Shown: piece by piece, positions 17,110-25,823 of the stretch
Layout of the letters: every line of letters begins with the position of its first letter
Numbering within the stretch: position 1 is the stretch's first letter
Source of the DNA: a virus
Length of the DNA: 41,067 nucleotides
IMG/VR virus record: IMGVR_UViG_3300024346_000171
Span: 1-41,067 of that record
Direction: 5' to 3' (one strand)
Made by a program: the position numbers and the translations under genes
The notes under the pieces: generated by a model
What the model was told of the DNA's origin: nothing
What the model saw: the letters and a program-made list of their open reading frames with translations, nothing else
The model's database searches: none

Positions 17110-18825
17110 ATGGCAACTAATCCATATATAAGTCGCGGTCATAGACCGGAACAGAATCTATACGAAGATTTGATTGTCGAATCTATCAAGTTCTATGGTG
17201 AGGATATTTACTATCTCCCGAGAGAACTTGTCAATAGAGATAATGTCTTTTTAGATGATGTCCCATCTCATTTTTCGGATGCTTATAAAGTAGAAGTTTA
17301 TATTGAGAACACCGACGGGTTCGACGGTGAGGGAGACTTATTCACTAAGTTCGGTATCGAACTCCGAGACCAAGCCACATTTGTTATTGCGCGTCGCAGG
17401 TGGCGCGAACTAGTGGGCGACCGTCTAGAACAACAACAGTTCAGACCAAGAGAGGGTGATGTAATTTACCTTCCTTTATCACAGTCATTGTTCCAGATTA
17501 TGAAAGTTGAGACCGAGTCTCCTTTCTATCAATTGAACCAGTTACCTCTATTCCGTATGCAATGCGAGTTGTTTGAATATAACGACGAAGACTTTGATAC
17601 TGGCATTGATGAAATTGATGTGGTTGAGGCTGAACACGCATACCAATATGAAATTCAAATGATTTCCCCAGAGACCATTGACGCTGAATTGACAGCGAGT
17701 ATTAATGTTCAAGGTGAAGTAGTCCAAGTGGATATTATCGACGGTGGTTCTGGTTATACTAGAATTCCTACAATAACCGTCAACCGGCCTTCACTCGGTG
17801 ATGGATACTTCGGTGACAACTCCCTCAATTCAACTGTAGGTCATGGTTATGAAGGCGTATATTCCCAAACATCCGATCACGGTAGTATAGAATTTTTCAT
17901 TCACCCAGTAGATGCTCCTTCGCTCGGTGAATATACTGCCATGTTCGTGGGCGGTGGAGATGAAGTATCGGAACTATCCAAGAGGTATATTATCGGTTAT
18001 GATAGTCTAGGCGCAATTGTTTTCGGAACATATTCCGACGGATTCGTCTACACGACCAATGCGAATTTGCAGATAGGTGATTGGAATCATATTGGCGTAT
18101 TCGTTGAAGACCAAGTAATGAGAATTTATGTCGACGGAGTACTATCCGACACATTGACTTTCCCAGAAACACAGAACTTTATTTCATCATCAACTTTCCG
18201 TATAGGCGCATTAGCTGCTGGATTAGTAAATGGAGTCGACTGGAAACCCGTGGATGGTAAGATAGATGAGTTCCTCGCACAGGCCGGTATATACTCACAG
18301 ATACTAGATCCTCGTATAGAATCGGACGGGACTTTACATATACCCGATCATGCATTTGTCGAAGATGGTTATACAGCGCACCTCAATCATTTTGATGGTG
18401 AGAGCGCAGTACTAGAAGCTGTTATTACCGATGGTGTAGTGACTGGCGTTACGATAGTTAATTCTGGCCACCTTTACACTCTACCCCCCTCATTAGAAGT
18501 GGAAGATCCTGGCACATTAGGATTCTATGCGACCGGTAGTACAGTTCGTCAAGAGTTTGATGGATATGATATGGAAGGCGAGGTCACATCATGGAATAGT
18601 GAAACTCTTGTCTTGAAGATTGCTCACATGGGAGCAACGGATGGAAAGTATCATGACTTCACTACCGACCGTGCCATTATCGGAGATGAGGCAGTATTCT
18701 ATCCACAATCGATAAATAAAGATTATAATGAAATTCAACCTCTGAGCCAGAATAAAATCTTTGACGATTTCGAAAATGACTTCGTAGATTTTTCTGAGTC
18801 TAACCCATTCGGGGATATATCATAA
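17110..18825 (+). CDS. gp14: Neck protein gp14 with an inserted lectin-like (LamG/ConA) domain
   Basis: The N-terminal 185 residues (HRPEQNLYEDLIVESIKFYG, then DIYYLPRELVNRDNVFLDD) and the C-terminal end (NDFVDFSESNPFG) are typical of T4 gp14, a neck protein of about 256 residues. This protein has 571. The extra part (about 190-480) contains a likely concanavalin-like/LamG jelly roll at 225-400. HGSIEFFIHP, GDWNHIGVFVEDQVMRIYVDG and KIDEFLAQAGIYS are the hallmark strands. On both sides lie GxGYTxxP-like strands (205-224 and 443-464). No frameshift is seen. The core should still bind gp13 and the head, while the insertion could display a glycan-binding domain at the neck. GGGGTAAG precedes the ATG. 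Confidence 0.88.
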   Translation: MATNPYISRGHRPEQNLYEDLIVESIKFYGEDIYYLPRELVNRDNVFLDDVPSHFSDAYKVEVYIENTDGFDGEGDLFTKFGIELRDQATFVIARRRWRELVGDRLEQQQFRPREGDVIYLPLSQSLFQIMKVETESPFYQLNQLPLFRMQCELFEYNDEDFDTGIDEIDVVEAEHAYQYEIQMISPETIDAELTASINVQGEVVQVDIIDGGSGYTRIPTITVNRPSLGDGYFGDNSLNSTVGHGYEGVYSQTSDHGSIEFFIHPVDAPSLGEYTAMFVGGGDEVSELSKRYIIGYDSLGAIVFGTYSDGFVYTTNANLQIGDWNHIGVFVEDQVMRIYVDGVLSDTLTFPETQNFISSSTFRIGALAAGLVNGVDWKPVDGKIDEFLAQAGIYSQILDPRIESDGTLHIPDHAFVEDGYTAHLNHFDGESAVLEAVITDGVVTGVTIVNSGHLYTLPPSLEVEDPGTLGFYATGSTVRQEFDGYDMEGEVTSWNSETLVLKIAHMGATDGKYHDFTTDRAIIGDEAVFYPQSINKDYNEIQPLSQNKIFDDFENDFVDFSESNPFGDIS

Positions 18826-19598
18826 TGTTTGGTAATTATTTTTACAACAAACGAGTTAGAACAAGTGTGTCGATATTCGGATCGCTGTTTAATGATATAC
18901 ATGTTTTGAGAACAAAGGCAGATGGTTCGGTATTATCTCAAGTTAAGGTTCCGCTTTCATATGCTCCAAAGAGAAGTTTCATTGAACGTCTAGAAGAGAT
19001 GACTCAAGGCGAAGAATCCGAACGCCGAGTAGCCGTCAAACTTCCCCGTATGTCGTTTGAAATTGTCAGTATCACATATGACTCACAACGACAATTACCG
19101 AAGATAAACAGTTTCGAACACATGGTCGAGACGGATACGGGCACTCAGAAGAGAAAGATATACACGGGCGTCCCATATATAATGGGGTTTCAACTCAGTG
19201 TGTACGCAAAGTCTCAAGATGACGCTTTACAGATCGTCGAACAGATCATACCATACTTTGCTCCACAATACACCTTATCGGTTAAACCTTTTATAGATCA
19301 TCCAGAAATTACAGAAGATGTACCCATTACGTTAGCGGGAGTAGATTTCCAAGATGACTATGAGGGAACTATCGATCAAAGAAGAACTATTATATACAAC
19401 TTGAACTTCGATATGAAGATCAACTTCTATGGCCCCGTTCGTGAAGGTAAATTGATTCGTGAGGTAAATCTCAATCTACATACGCTTGATCCCAACGAGT
19501 TTATTACTAATATAAATATTACGCCGACTCCTCTTAATGTGAGTCCTGATAGTGATTATGGTTTTGGTATAGAGTATAACAATGAGAGATTCGATTAA
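18825..19598 (+). CDS. gp15: Tail sheath stabiliser and completion protein gp15
   Basis: The 257-residue protein starts MFGNYFYNKRVRTSVSIFGSLFNDI and contains PLSYAPKRSFIERLEEM, both characteristic of the T4 gp15 family (about 272 residues in T4). In T4, gp15 forms a hexameric ring on the end of the sheath and tube and is the tail surface that meets the neck. Its start overlaps the gp14 stop by one base (TAATG). Its end overlaps gene 16 by 17 bases, so translation is probably coupled through this set. No unusual feature is seen. Confidence 0.92.
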   Translation: MFGNYFYNKRVRTSVSIFGSLFNDIHVLRTKADGSVLSQVKVPLSYAPKRSFIERLEEMTQGEESERRVAVKLPRMSFEIVSITYDSQRQLPKINSFEHMVETDTGTQKRKIYTGVPYIMGFQLSVYAKSQDDALQIVEQIIPYFAPQYTLSVKPFIDHPEITEDVPITLAGVDFQDDYEGTIDQRRTIIYNLNFDMKINFYGPVREGKLIREVNLNLHTLDPNEFITNINITPTPLNVSPDSDYGFGIEYNNERFD

Positions 19599-19971
19599 GG
19601 CTCCAACGGTATTAAATAAAGAAGAGAAACGCAATTTTGTTCACGAACAAGATTATGAATACTCTCGTGAAACCTACTATGACCTTATAGAAAAAGGTCG
19701 AGAATCCCTAGAACTTATGATCGAGGTTGCTCGCGAAAGCGAACACCCCCGTGCGTTTGAAGTTCTGTCTAATATGATTAAAGGCATCGCAGATGTCAAT
19801 GATAAGTTGATGGATCTTAACAAGAAGCAGAAAGAGCTTACTCGTGACGAAACTCCGGCGAATTCCCCTGTCGTTACTAACAATAATCTATTTGTAGGTT
19901 CTACTACAGATCTTCAGCGCATGTTGTTAGGTGCATCTGATGAGAAAGTAATCGATCAAGACGAAGACTAA
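19582..19971 (+). CDS. gp16: Small terminase subunit gp16
   Basis: A 129-residue, mostly helical protein lies in the canonical place between gp15 and gp17. The central segment (YYDLIEKGRESLELMIEVARESEHPRAFEVLSNMIKGIADVNDKLMDLNKKQKEL) is the long helical hairpin used for ring formation in gp16 homologues. T4 gp16 is slightly longer (164). It recognises the genome concatemer and regulates the gp17 motor. The acidic C-terminus (SDEKVIDQDED) fits the tail that contacts the large subunit. The start lies within gene 15 and the stop overlaps the gene 17 start by one base. Confidence 0.9.
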   Translation: MRDSIKAPTVLNKEEKRNFVHEQDYEYSRETYYDLIEKGRESLELMIEVARESEHPRAFEVLSNMIKGIADVNDKLMDLNKKQKELTRDETPANSPVVTNNNLFVGSTTDLQRMLLGASDEKVIDQDED

Positions 19972-21593
19972 TGTCATCATATACTAAGAATTCCTATTTG
20001 GGAAACCCTCAAGTCAAACGTGACGGCGTGGACGAAGAGTGGGACAAAACAAAACTTCGCGAATATCGCAAGTGTATGAATGATCCAGCATATTTCTGTA
20101 GGAAGTATGTCAAGGTTGTGCATCTGGATAAGGGATTGGTTCCATTCAAACTATATGATTATCAAGAAGAGATGTTCAATCATTTCAATGATAATCGATT
20201 CTCTATTGTCCTTGCGTGTAGGCAGTCCGGTAAGTCCATCTCCTCGGTAGGTTACCTTTTGTGGTATGCCGTGTTCCACCCAGAGAAAACAATTGCAATC
20301 CTTGCGAACAAAGGTGCGACTGCCCGTGAGATGTTGTCTCGTGTCACACTCATGTTGGAGAACCTCCCGTTCTTTCTACAGCCGGGCTGTAAGGCACTCA
20401 ACAAAGGATCGATAGAGTTCTCTAATAACTCTCGTATCATCGCTGCAGCAACCTCCGGTTCTTCTATTCGTGGTATGTCGGTCAACCTTCTATTCCTAGA
20501 TGAGTTCGCGTTCGTAGAGAATGCATCAGAGTTCTATACATCAACCTATCCTGTAATTTCGTCCGGTAAGGACACCAAAGTAATTATCACCTCTACCGCA
20601 AACGGTATTGGTAACACCTTCCAGAAGATATGGGAAGGTGCTGTACAGGGTATCAATGCTTATAAACCATTCCGCGTGGACTGGTGGGATGTGCCCGGCA
20701 GAGATGAGAAGTGGAAAGCGCAAACTATCGCGAATACTTCTCAGTTACAGTTTGACCAAGAATTTGGTAATACTTTCTTTGGTACGGGCAATACCCTTAT
20801 CGAGGGCAGAGTTCTTCTAGACTTACGGGCTAGAGAACCGGCGAGAAGACTTGAGGGCGGAGACCTATTGGTCTACGAAGACCCTAAGACTGATCATCAG
20901 TATATCATGATTGTTGACGTTTGTCAAGGCCGTGGCCAAGATTATTCCACATTTAATATTATCGACGTATCCGTACAACCATTTCAACAGGTTTGTGTAT
21001 ATCGTAATAATAGAATATCCCCCATACTATACCCCAACATCTTATACAAGTACGGCACATTATACAATGAAGCGTATGTTGTTATTGAGAACAATGACCA
21101 AGGCATGCTTGTGTGTGTTGGACTATATCAAGACTTAGAGTATGAGAACATCCACCTAGAGTCGGCAATCAAAGCAGATTCGATCGGTATTCGTATGGAT
21201 AAGAAAGTCAAACGAATGGGATGTTCTGCAATCAAAGATTTGATCGAGGCCCACAAGATCAATATTGTCGATGAAAATACTATCATGGAAATTTCGACAT
21301 TCGTGGGAAGAGGTATATCTTACGAGGCCTCGGACGGTAACCACGATGACTTAATGATGAACTTGGTGTTGTTTGGGTACTTTATAGGGACTCAATCATT
21401 CGGTGATGTCAGCGATGTCAACATTAAAGAAATGTTATTCGAACAAAGAATGCGAGAGATAGAAGATGATGTTCCTCCGTTTGGCATTATAGACGACGGT
21501 ATAGCGTATAATGAAGCCGTTGATATGTCAGACCCTTTGAATGCTGGTTGGCACGACATCTCAGTAGAACGACTAGTCAATGAAGATTGGTGA
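19971..21593 (+). CDS. gp17: Large terminase subunit gp17 (packaging ATPase and nuclease)
   Basis: The 540-residue protein has an N-terminal ATPase with Walker A ACRQSGKS (82-89), Walker B LLFLDEF (173-179, catalytic Glu next to Asp) and a coupling motif TSTA (207-210). The C-terminal RNase H-like nuclease shows Asp316 in MIVDVCQG, Glu373 in VVIENND, and the Asp pair 459-460 in DGNHDDLM, matching the T4 gp17 triad. T4 gp17 has 610 residues, so both termini are a little shorter here. It pumps DNA into the prohead through the portal (gp20) and cuts the concatemer. The start overlaps gene 16 by one base, as usual for this pair. Confidence 0.97.
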   Translation: MSSYTKNSYLGNPQVKRDGVDEEWDKTKLREYRKCMNDPAYFCRKYVKVVHLDKGLVPFKLYDYQEEMFNHFNDNRFSIVLACRQSGKSISSVGYLLWYAVFHPEKTIAILANKGATAREMLSRVTLMLENLPFFLQPGCKALNKGSIEFSNNSRIIAAATSGSSIRGMSVNLLFLDEFAFVENASEFYTSTYPVISSGKDTKVIITSTANGIGNTFQKIWEGAVQGINAYKPFRVDWWDVPGRDEKWKAQTIANTSQLQFDQEFGNTFFGTGNTLIEGRVLLDLRAREPARRLEGGDLLVYEDPKTDHQYIMIVDVCQGRGQDYSTFNIIDVSVQPFQQVCVYRNNRISPILYPNILYKYGTLYNEAYVVIENNDQGMLVCVGLYQDLEYENIHLESAIKADSIGIRMDKKVKRMGCSAIKDLIEAHKINIVDENTIMEISTFVGRGISYEASDGNHDDLMMNLVLFGYFIGTQSFGDVSDVNIKEMLFEQRMREIEDDVPPFGIIDDGIAYNEAVDMSDPLNAGWHDISVERLVNEDW

Positions 21594-21605
21594 AATTAAT
21601 ATTCT

Positions 21606-21613
21606 TATAAATA
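21606..21613 (+). promoter_or_regulatory. T4-type late promoter (TATAAATA)
   Basis: An exact box lies in the 88-base gap between genes 17 and 18. It should drive the sheath and tube genes, which need high expression. Confidence 0.85.
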
Positions 21614-21681
21614 GTTACATTGAAGAAATTATACGTATTATGTTTAACTTATCATTCGCAACCGATTAAAAGGAAAGAGTT

Positions 21682-23460
21682 ATGGCACTCACAAACCCAT
21701 CTGCTTCTCCTGCTGTAACTGTACGTGAGATTGATCTGTCTGGTGTTGTACCAAACGTTCAAACTTCTACAGGCGCAGTAGTAGGAAACTTCCGTTGGGG
21801 CCCAATAGAACAACGAACTCTTGTTTCAAATGAGACAAGTCTCGTATCCACTTTTGGTTCACCTTCAGAAGAGACTGCCGTGGACTTCATGTCCGCAGCA
21901 TATTTTTTAAAATATTCAAGTTCACTCTATGCAGTTCGGGCTCACGTTGGTGCTAAAAACGCATCTACTGATCCGGAAATGGTTTCGCTGCCTGACGGCT
22001 CACCATCTGACGTAGTCGATACTTCTAAGCAACCACTAGTTAAGAATTCCGATCATTGGGAAACAAGTGTTAAAGGAACTTTCACCGAAGAAGGTGAGAC
22101 TCCAACTAGTCGCGGTTCATTCATTGCAAAATACGCTGGCGCTCTTGGTAGTGCACTAACAGTTTCAGTTTGCAGCACAAACGATTTTGACAATTGGGGA
22201 TACAGTCAATACTTCGACGGAGCTCCAGGCACATCTGGTTGGGCCTCAGACCGCAATGCAACTAACGACGAACTTCATATTGTCGTAGTAGACCGTACTG
22301 GTGAAATCGCAGGTACTCCAAATGGCGTTCTAGAAACATTCTCATTCGTATCAGTCGCTAAAGGCGCATTGACCGACGAAGGTGCTAAGAACTACATCGG
22401 TGATGTACTAGACAACCAATCACCATATGTTTGGTTCGCCGGTTTCATGGCTGACGCTACTTGGTCTTTAAATGCAGGCAGAGTACCTCCAGTAGACGGA
22501 TCTGTATACGATTATGTACAATCTTTCACGACTGCAACATTACCGATGAGCGGTGGTAAAGATTCTTCTGCGTTATCTACATCTAGTGTCACAAATGCAT
22601 TTGACTTGTTCCTGAATGCCGAAACTGTCGTAGTCGATTTCCTAATCGCGCCTAAGTCAGAAACATTAGAACTTGCTGATACTGTTATCAGTCACTTAGT
22701 TGGTATTGCCGAACAACGCAAAGATTGCGTAGTAGTCGCATCTCCACACGCTGCAGCAATGACCGACATTACTCCGGTAGGCAAAATCGTCGAACTTGCA
22801 AATGCGCTACCTTCTTCTTCATACCTAGTTATGGACAATAACTTTGTCAAGATTTTTGACAAGTACAATAACAAGTATATCAAGATTCCAGCATGTTCAT
22901 CTACTGCCGGTGTTATGGCTGCGTCTGATATTTCTTCAGCTCCGTGGTTCTCTCCAGCTGGTTCGCGTCGTGGCATTTACTTGGGTATTACTGATATTGT
23001 CCTTAACCCTAGCAAATCGGATCGCGATACACTATACAAAGTAGGTGTCAACCCTATTGCAAATATCCCTGGCCAAGGCGTAATTCTTTTTGGTGATAAA
23101 ACCTTCTTGAAACGTCCAAGCGCATTCGACCGTATTAACGTACGTCGTCTATTCCTTGCATTAGAACGCGCTATCACGGTAGCTGGTAAGAACGTTATGT
23201 TCGAATTCAACGATGAGTTTACTCGTGCTGAATTTGTTAACATCGTCGAACCTCTGCTCCGCGAAGTCCAAGGTCGTCGTGGAATTACAGACTTTAAAGT
23301 AGTTTGTGACGAAACCAACAACACATCTGCTGTTGTCGACCGTAACGAATTTGTCGCTTCGATTTTCATCAAACCCGCACGTTCAATCAACTACGTAACT
23401 TTAAACTTCGTAGCTGTCAGAACTGGTGTTGAGTTTGAAGAAGTCGTCGGCACAGTATAA
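21682..23460 (+). CDS. gp18: Tail sheath protein gp18
   Basis: The 592-residue product starts with the sheath N-terminus (SPAVTVREIDLSGVVPNVQTSTGAVVGNFRWGP) seen across T4-like gp18. Its C-terminal domain contains GINPIANIPG-like VGVNPIANIPGQGVILFG and NVRRLFLALERAI, the conserved handshake and core region of contractile sheaths. T4 gp18 has 659 residues, so a protruding domain is probably smaller here. The protein polymerises around the gp19 tube and contracts on infection. AAGGAAAG gives a strong ribosome site. Codon choice (many GGT, CGT, GAA) looks tuned for high expression. Gene 19 follows 11 bases later. Confidence 0.96.
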   Translation: MALTNPSASPAVTVREIDLSGVVPNVQTSTGAVVGNFRWGPIEQRTLVSNETSLVSTFGSPSEETAVDFMSAAYFLKYSSSLYAVRAHVGAKNASTDPEMVSLPDGSPSDVVDTSKQPLVKNSDHWETSVKGTFTEEGETPTSRGSFIAKYAGALGSALTVSVCSTNDFDNWGYSQYFDGAPGTSGWASDRNATNDELHIVVVDRTGEIAGTPNGVLETFSFVSVAKGALTDEGAKNYIGDVLDNQSPYVWFAGFMADATWSLNAGRVPPVDGSVYDYVQSFTTATLPMSGGKDSSALSTSSVTNAFDLFLNAETVVVDFLIAPKSETLELADTVISHLVGIAEQRKDCVVVASPHAAAMTDITPVGKIVELANALPSSSYLVMDNNFVKIFDKYNNKYIKIPACSSTAGVMAASDISSAPWFSPAGSRRGIYLGITDIVLNPSKSDRDTLYKVGVNPIANIPGQGVILFGDKTFLKRPSAFDRINVRRLFLALERAITVAGKNVMFEFNDEFTRAEFVNIVEPLLREVQGRRGITDFKVVCDETNNTSAVVDRNEFVASIFIKPARSINYVTLNFVAVRTGVEFEEVVGTV

Positions 23461-23471
23461 GGAGATATATA

Positions 23472-23993
23472 ATGTCACTAAGAGTCGATGATTTTAAAGC
23501 CAAACTAAAGGGTGGCGGTGCGCGTAGTAATCTATTCCGCGCTACTCTTAACTTTCCATTCTATGCGGGTGGTAACGTAGAACTAACATCATTCATGTGT
23601 AAGACAGCTGCGCTTCCCGCATCAGTCATTGCACCGATTGAAGTACCATTCCGTGGTCGTATTTTGAAACTTGCTGGAGACCGTACGTTCGAACCTTGGA
23701 CAGTCACTGTTTTGAATGACACAGGTTTCGAAGTTCGAGACGCAATGGAAAAATGGATGAATGGTATTAGCGCACATAGCGCAAACACCGGACTTACCAA
23801 TCCAGTAACATATCAATCTGATCTAATCGTAGAACAGTTGGATAAAGACGGTTCTGTACTAAAGACCTATAACTTCCGTGGTTGTTTCCCAACTAACATG
23901 TCAGAAATTGCTGTTAGTTACGACACTGAAACTATCGAAGAGTTTACAGTAGAGTTCCAAGTACAGTATTGGGAATCCAATACAACAAGTTAA
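23472..23993 (+). CDS. gp19: Tail tube protein gp19
   Basis: A 173-residue protein (T4: 163) follows the sheath gene directly. Features of the tube fold include NLFRATLNFPF at the start, a SFMCKTAALPASVIAPIEVPFRGRILKLAGDR stretch forming the inner strands, and TFEPWTVTVLNDTGFEVRDAMEKWM, the conserved strand and helix. Hexamer rings of this protein stack into the DNA conduit. It shares a late transcript with gp18, with GGAG before the ATG. The gene at 29840 encodes a shorter protein of the same layout. Confidence 0.94.
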   Translation: MSLRVDDFKAKLKGGGARSNLFRATLNFPFYAGGNVELTSFMCKTAALPASVIAPIEVPFRGRILKLAGDRTFEPWTVTVLNDTGFEVRDAMEKWMNGISAHSANTGLTNPVTYQSDLIVEQLDKDGSVLKTYNFRGCFPTNMSEIAVSYDTETIEEFTVEFQVQYWESNTTS

Positions 23994-23999
23994 TCATGA

Positions 24000-24007
24000 T
24001 ATAAATA
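24000..24007 (+). promoter_or_regulatory. T4-type late promoter (TATAAATA)
   Basis: An exact box lies seven bases after the gp19 stop codon. The predicted start near 24013 coincides with the first base of the hairpin at 24014. Confidence 0.85.
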
Positions 24008-24013
24008 AGGTAT

Positions 24014-24036
24014 GACGGGGAGACTTACTCCCCGTC
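24014..24036 (+). other. GC-rich hairpin at the 5' end of the portal transcript
   Basis: GACGGGGA (24014-24021) pairs perfectly with TCCCCGTC (24029-24036) around a seven-base loop. It can act as the 3' hairpin of sheath/tube transcripts and as a 5'-terminal stabilising hairpin for portal transcripts. The tail (TATCTTAATG) is poor in U for a terminator. Confidence 0.75.
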
Positions 24037-24055
24037 TATCTTAATGTGAGGATAT

Positions 24056-25558
24056 ATGGCAGATAATAACAATGTTTTTCAAGCATTTGGTTTTGAGTTA
24101 AAACGACTCAAAACAACGGAAGTTGAAAAGACCCCATCTATTGTACCAAAAGTAGACGAAGACGGAGCTGGTTATGTCAGTGCTTCAGGTTCTTACTTTG
24201 GTCAATATGTTGACATGGAAGGAACTGCTGCAAAAGACAACCAAGAACTTATTAAGAAGTATCGCGGTATTGCCGAACACCCCGAGTGTGACGCTGCTAT
24301 TGAAGATATTATTAATGAGGGTATTGTTGCCGGTGAACTCGAAGCTGCGATATCTATCAACTTAGATAAAGTAGAGGCTCCGGAAAAGATCAAGAAAACC
24401 ATCACCGAAGAATTTGACAACATCACCTCGATGTTGAACTTCGAAGAATATGGTCATGACATATTCAAGGCATGGTACATAGATGGTCGTTTGTACCATC
24501 ATCTAGTGGTAAACGAGTCCAATTTAAAAGCGGGTATTATAGAAATTCGACCTATCGATGCGACAAAGATTCGCAAAGTAAAAGAGATCGAGTATAAGAA
24601 AGATGCAAAGACAGGCGCAAAGATAGTTGATAAGACCAAAGACTTCTACATCTTTCAAGAAACTGCCGGTGCTAACAATGGCGTTAAACTTACCCCAGAT
24701 TCTATTTCATATGTTACTTCGGGACTATTAGACCCCTCGAAGAGACGCGTATTATCATATCTACACAAAGCAATAAAACCAGTCAATCAGTTGCGTATGA
24801 TGGAAGACTCTCTAGTTATCTATCGTATGTCACGTGCGCCTGAACGTCGTATCTTCTATATTGACGTGGGCAACTTACCGAAGGGTAAAGCTGAACAACA
24901 CATTAAAGACATCATGGCTCGGTATCGCAATAAGATCGTGTATGATGCTAATAGTGGTGAGGTTAAAGACAGTAACAAACACATGTCTATGTTAGAAGAC
25001 TTCTGGTTGCCTCGACGCGAAGGTGGTCGTGGTACAGAGATCAGTACATTGCCCGGCGGAGAGAACCTTGGTCAGATAGATGACATCATCTACTTCCAGA
25101 AGAAACTGTACCGGTCACTTAACGTACCTCTAAATAGACTAGAACAGGAATCGCAGTTTAGTCTAGGTCGCACCACAGAGATTGGTCGCGACGAAGTAAA
25201 ATTCCAGAAGTTCATTGACAGGCTACGTCAAAAGTTTTCACAATTGTTCTTGGGTATTCTGAAAAAACAGTTACTCCTGAAAGGTGTATGTACCGAACAA
25301 GATTGGGAAGATTGGAAGAATCAGATCCATGTGGACTATACTCGCGACAATCATTTCTCTGAGTTGAAGGACGCAGAGTTATTGCGGGAACGTTTACAAA
25401 CTATGGATCAGATCTCACAGTATGTGGGCGAATATTTCTCACGCGAGTGGGTTATGAAAAATGTAATGATGTTTAATGATGACGACATCGAAACTATGCG
25501 TAAACAGGTTGAAGCGGAAAACGCCAAATCTGGTGGCGATGATGATTTAGGAGTATAA
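24056..25558 (+). CDS. gp20: Portal vertex protein gp20
   Basis: The 500-residue protein (T4: 524) carries conserved gp20 stretches. They include YRGIAEHPECDAAIEDIINEGIV, IEIRPIDATKIRKVKEIEYKK, YLHKAIKPVNQLRMMEDSLVIYRMSRAPERRIFYIDVGNLPKGKAEQ, and ETSRFSLGRTTEIGRDE-like SQFSLGRTTEIGRDEVKFQKF near the crown. Twelve copies form the DNA gate at one capsid vertex, nucleate head assembly and dock gp17. GAGGAT precedes the ATG. Gene 67 follows after two bases, so the head cluster 20-67 is one transcript from the 24000 late promoter. Confidence 0.96.
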   Translation: MADNNNVFQAFGFELKRLKTTEVEKTPSIVPKVDEDGAGYVSASGSYFGQYVDMEGTAAKDNQELIKKYRGIAEHPECDAAIEDIINEGIVAGELEAAISINLDKVEAPEKIKKTITEEFDNITSMLNFEEYGHDIFKAWYIDGRLYHHLVVNESNLKAGIIEIRPIDATKIRKVKEIEYKKDAKTGAKIVDKTKDFYIFQETAGANNGVKLTPDSISYVTSGLLDPSKRRVLSYLHKAIKPVNQLRMMEDSLVIYRMSRAPERRIFYIDVGNLPKGKAEQHIKDIMARYRNKIVYDANSGEVKDSNKHMSMLEDFWLPRREGGRGTEISTLPGGENLGQIDDIIYFQKKLYRSLNVPLNRLEQESQFSLGRTTEIGRDEVKFQKFIDRLRQKFSQLFLGILKKQLLLKGVCTEQDWEDWKNQIHVDYTRDNHFSELKDAELLRERLQTMDQISQYVGEYFSREWVMKNVMMFNDDDIETMRKQVEAENAKSGGDDDLGV

Positions 25559-25559
25559 C

Positions 25560-25823
25560 ATGAGTGAATTAGATAATACAACAGATATGGGTTTAGACTT
25601 CGTCAATGCTCTACAAACCGGAAACTTCACAGCGGCAGAACAACTATTTAATGATATGTTGTCGGATAAAGTGCAATCCACTTTGGACGCAGAAAAAATA
25701 GCCGTCGCGGGTCAAATCTTTAATGGTGAAACACCGTATGAAGACGATGAAGATGATGTGTCGGATTCTGAAGAAACCGCCGGGGCCGCCTGGGCCGACG
25801 ATGAAGAAGAAGACTTCGACTAA
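25560..25823 (+). CDS. gp67: Prohead core protein gp67
   Basis: The 87-residue protein has a helical first half (GLDFVNALQTGNFTAAEQLFNDMLSDKVQSTLDAEKIAVAGQIF) and an extremely acidic C-terminal half (DEDDVSDSEE to DDEEEDFD). This layout is that of gp67, an internal core (scaffold) protein of T4-like proheads that is degraded by gp21 during maturation. Position right after gp20 agrees. GGAG lies just before the ATG. The stop overlaps the next gene by one base, which is unusual because gene 68 would normally follow; here a glycosyltransferase gene is inserted. Confidence 0.88.
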   Translation: MSELDNTTDMGLDFVNALQTGNFTAAEQLFNDMLSDKVQSTLDAEKIAVAGQIFNGETPYEDDEDDVSDSEETAGAAWADDEEEDFD

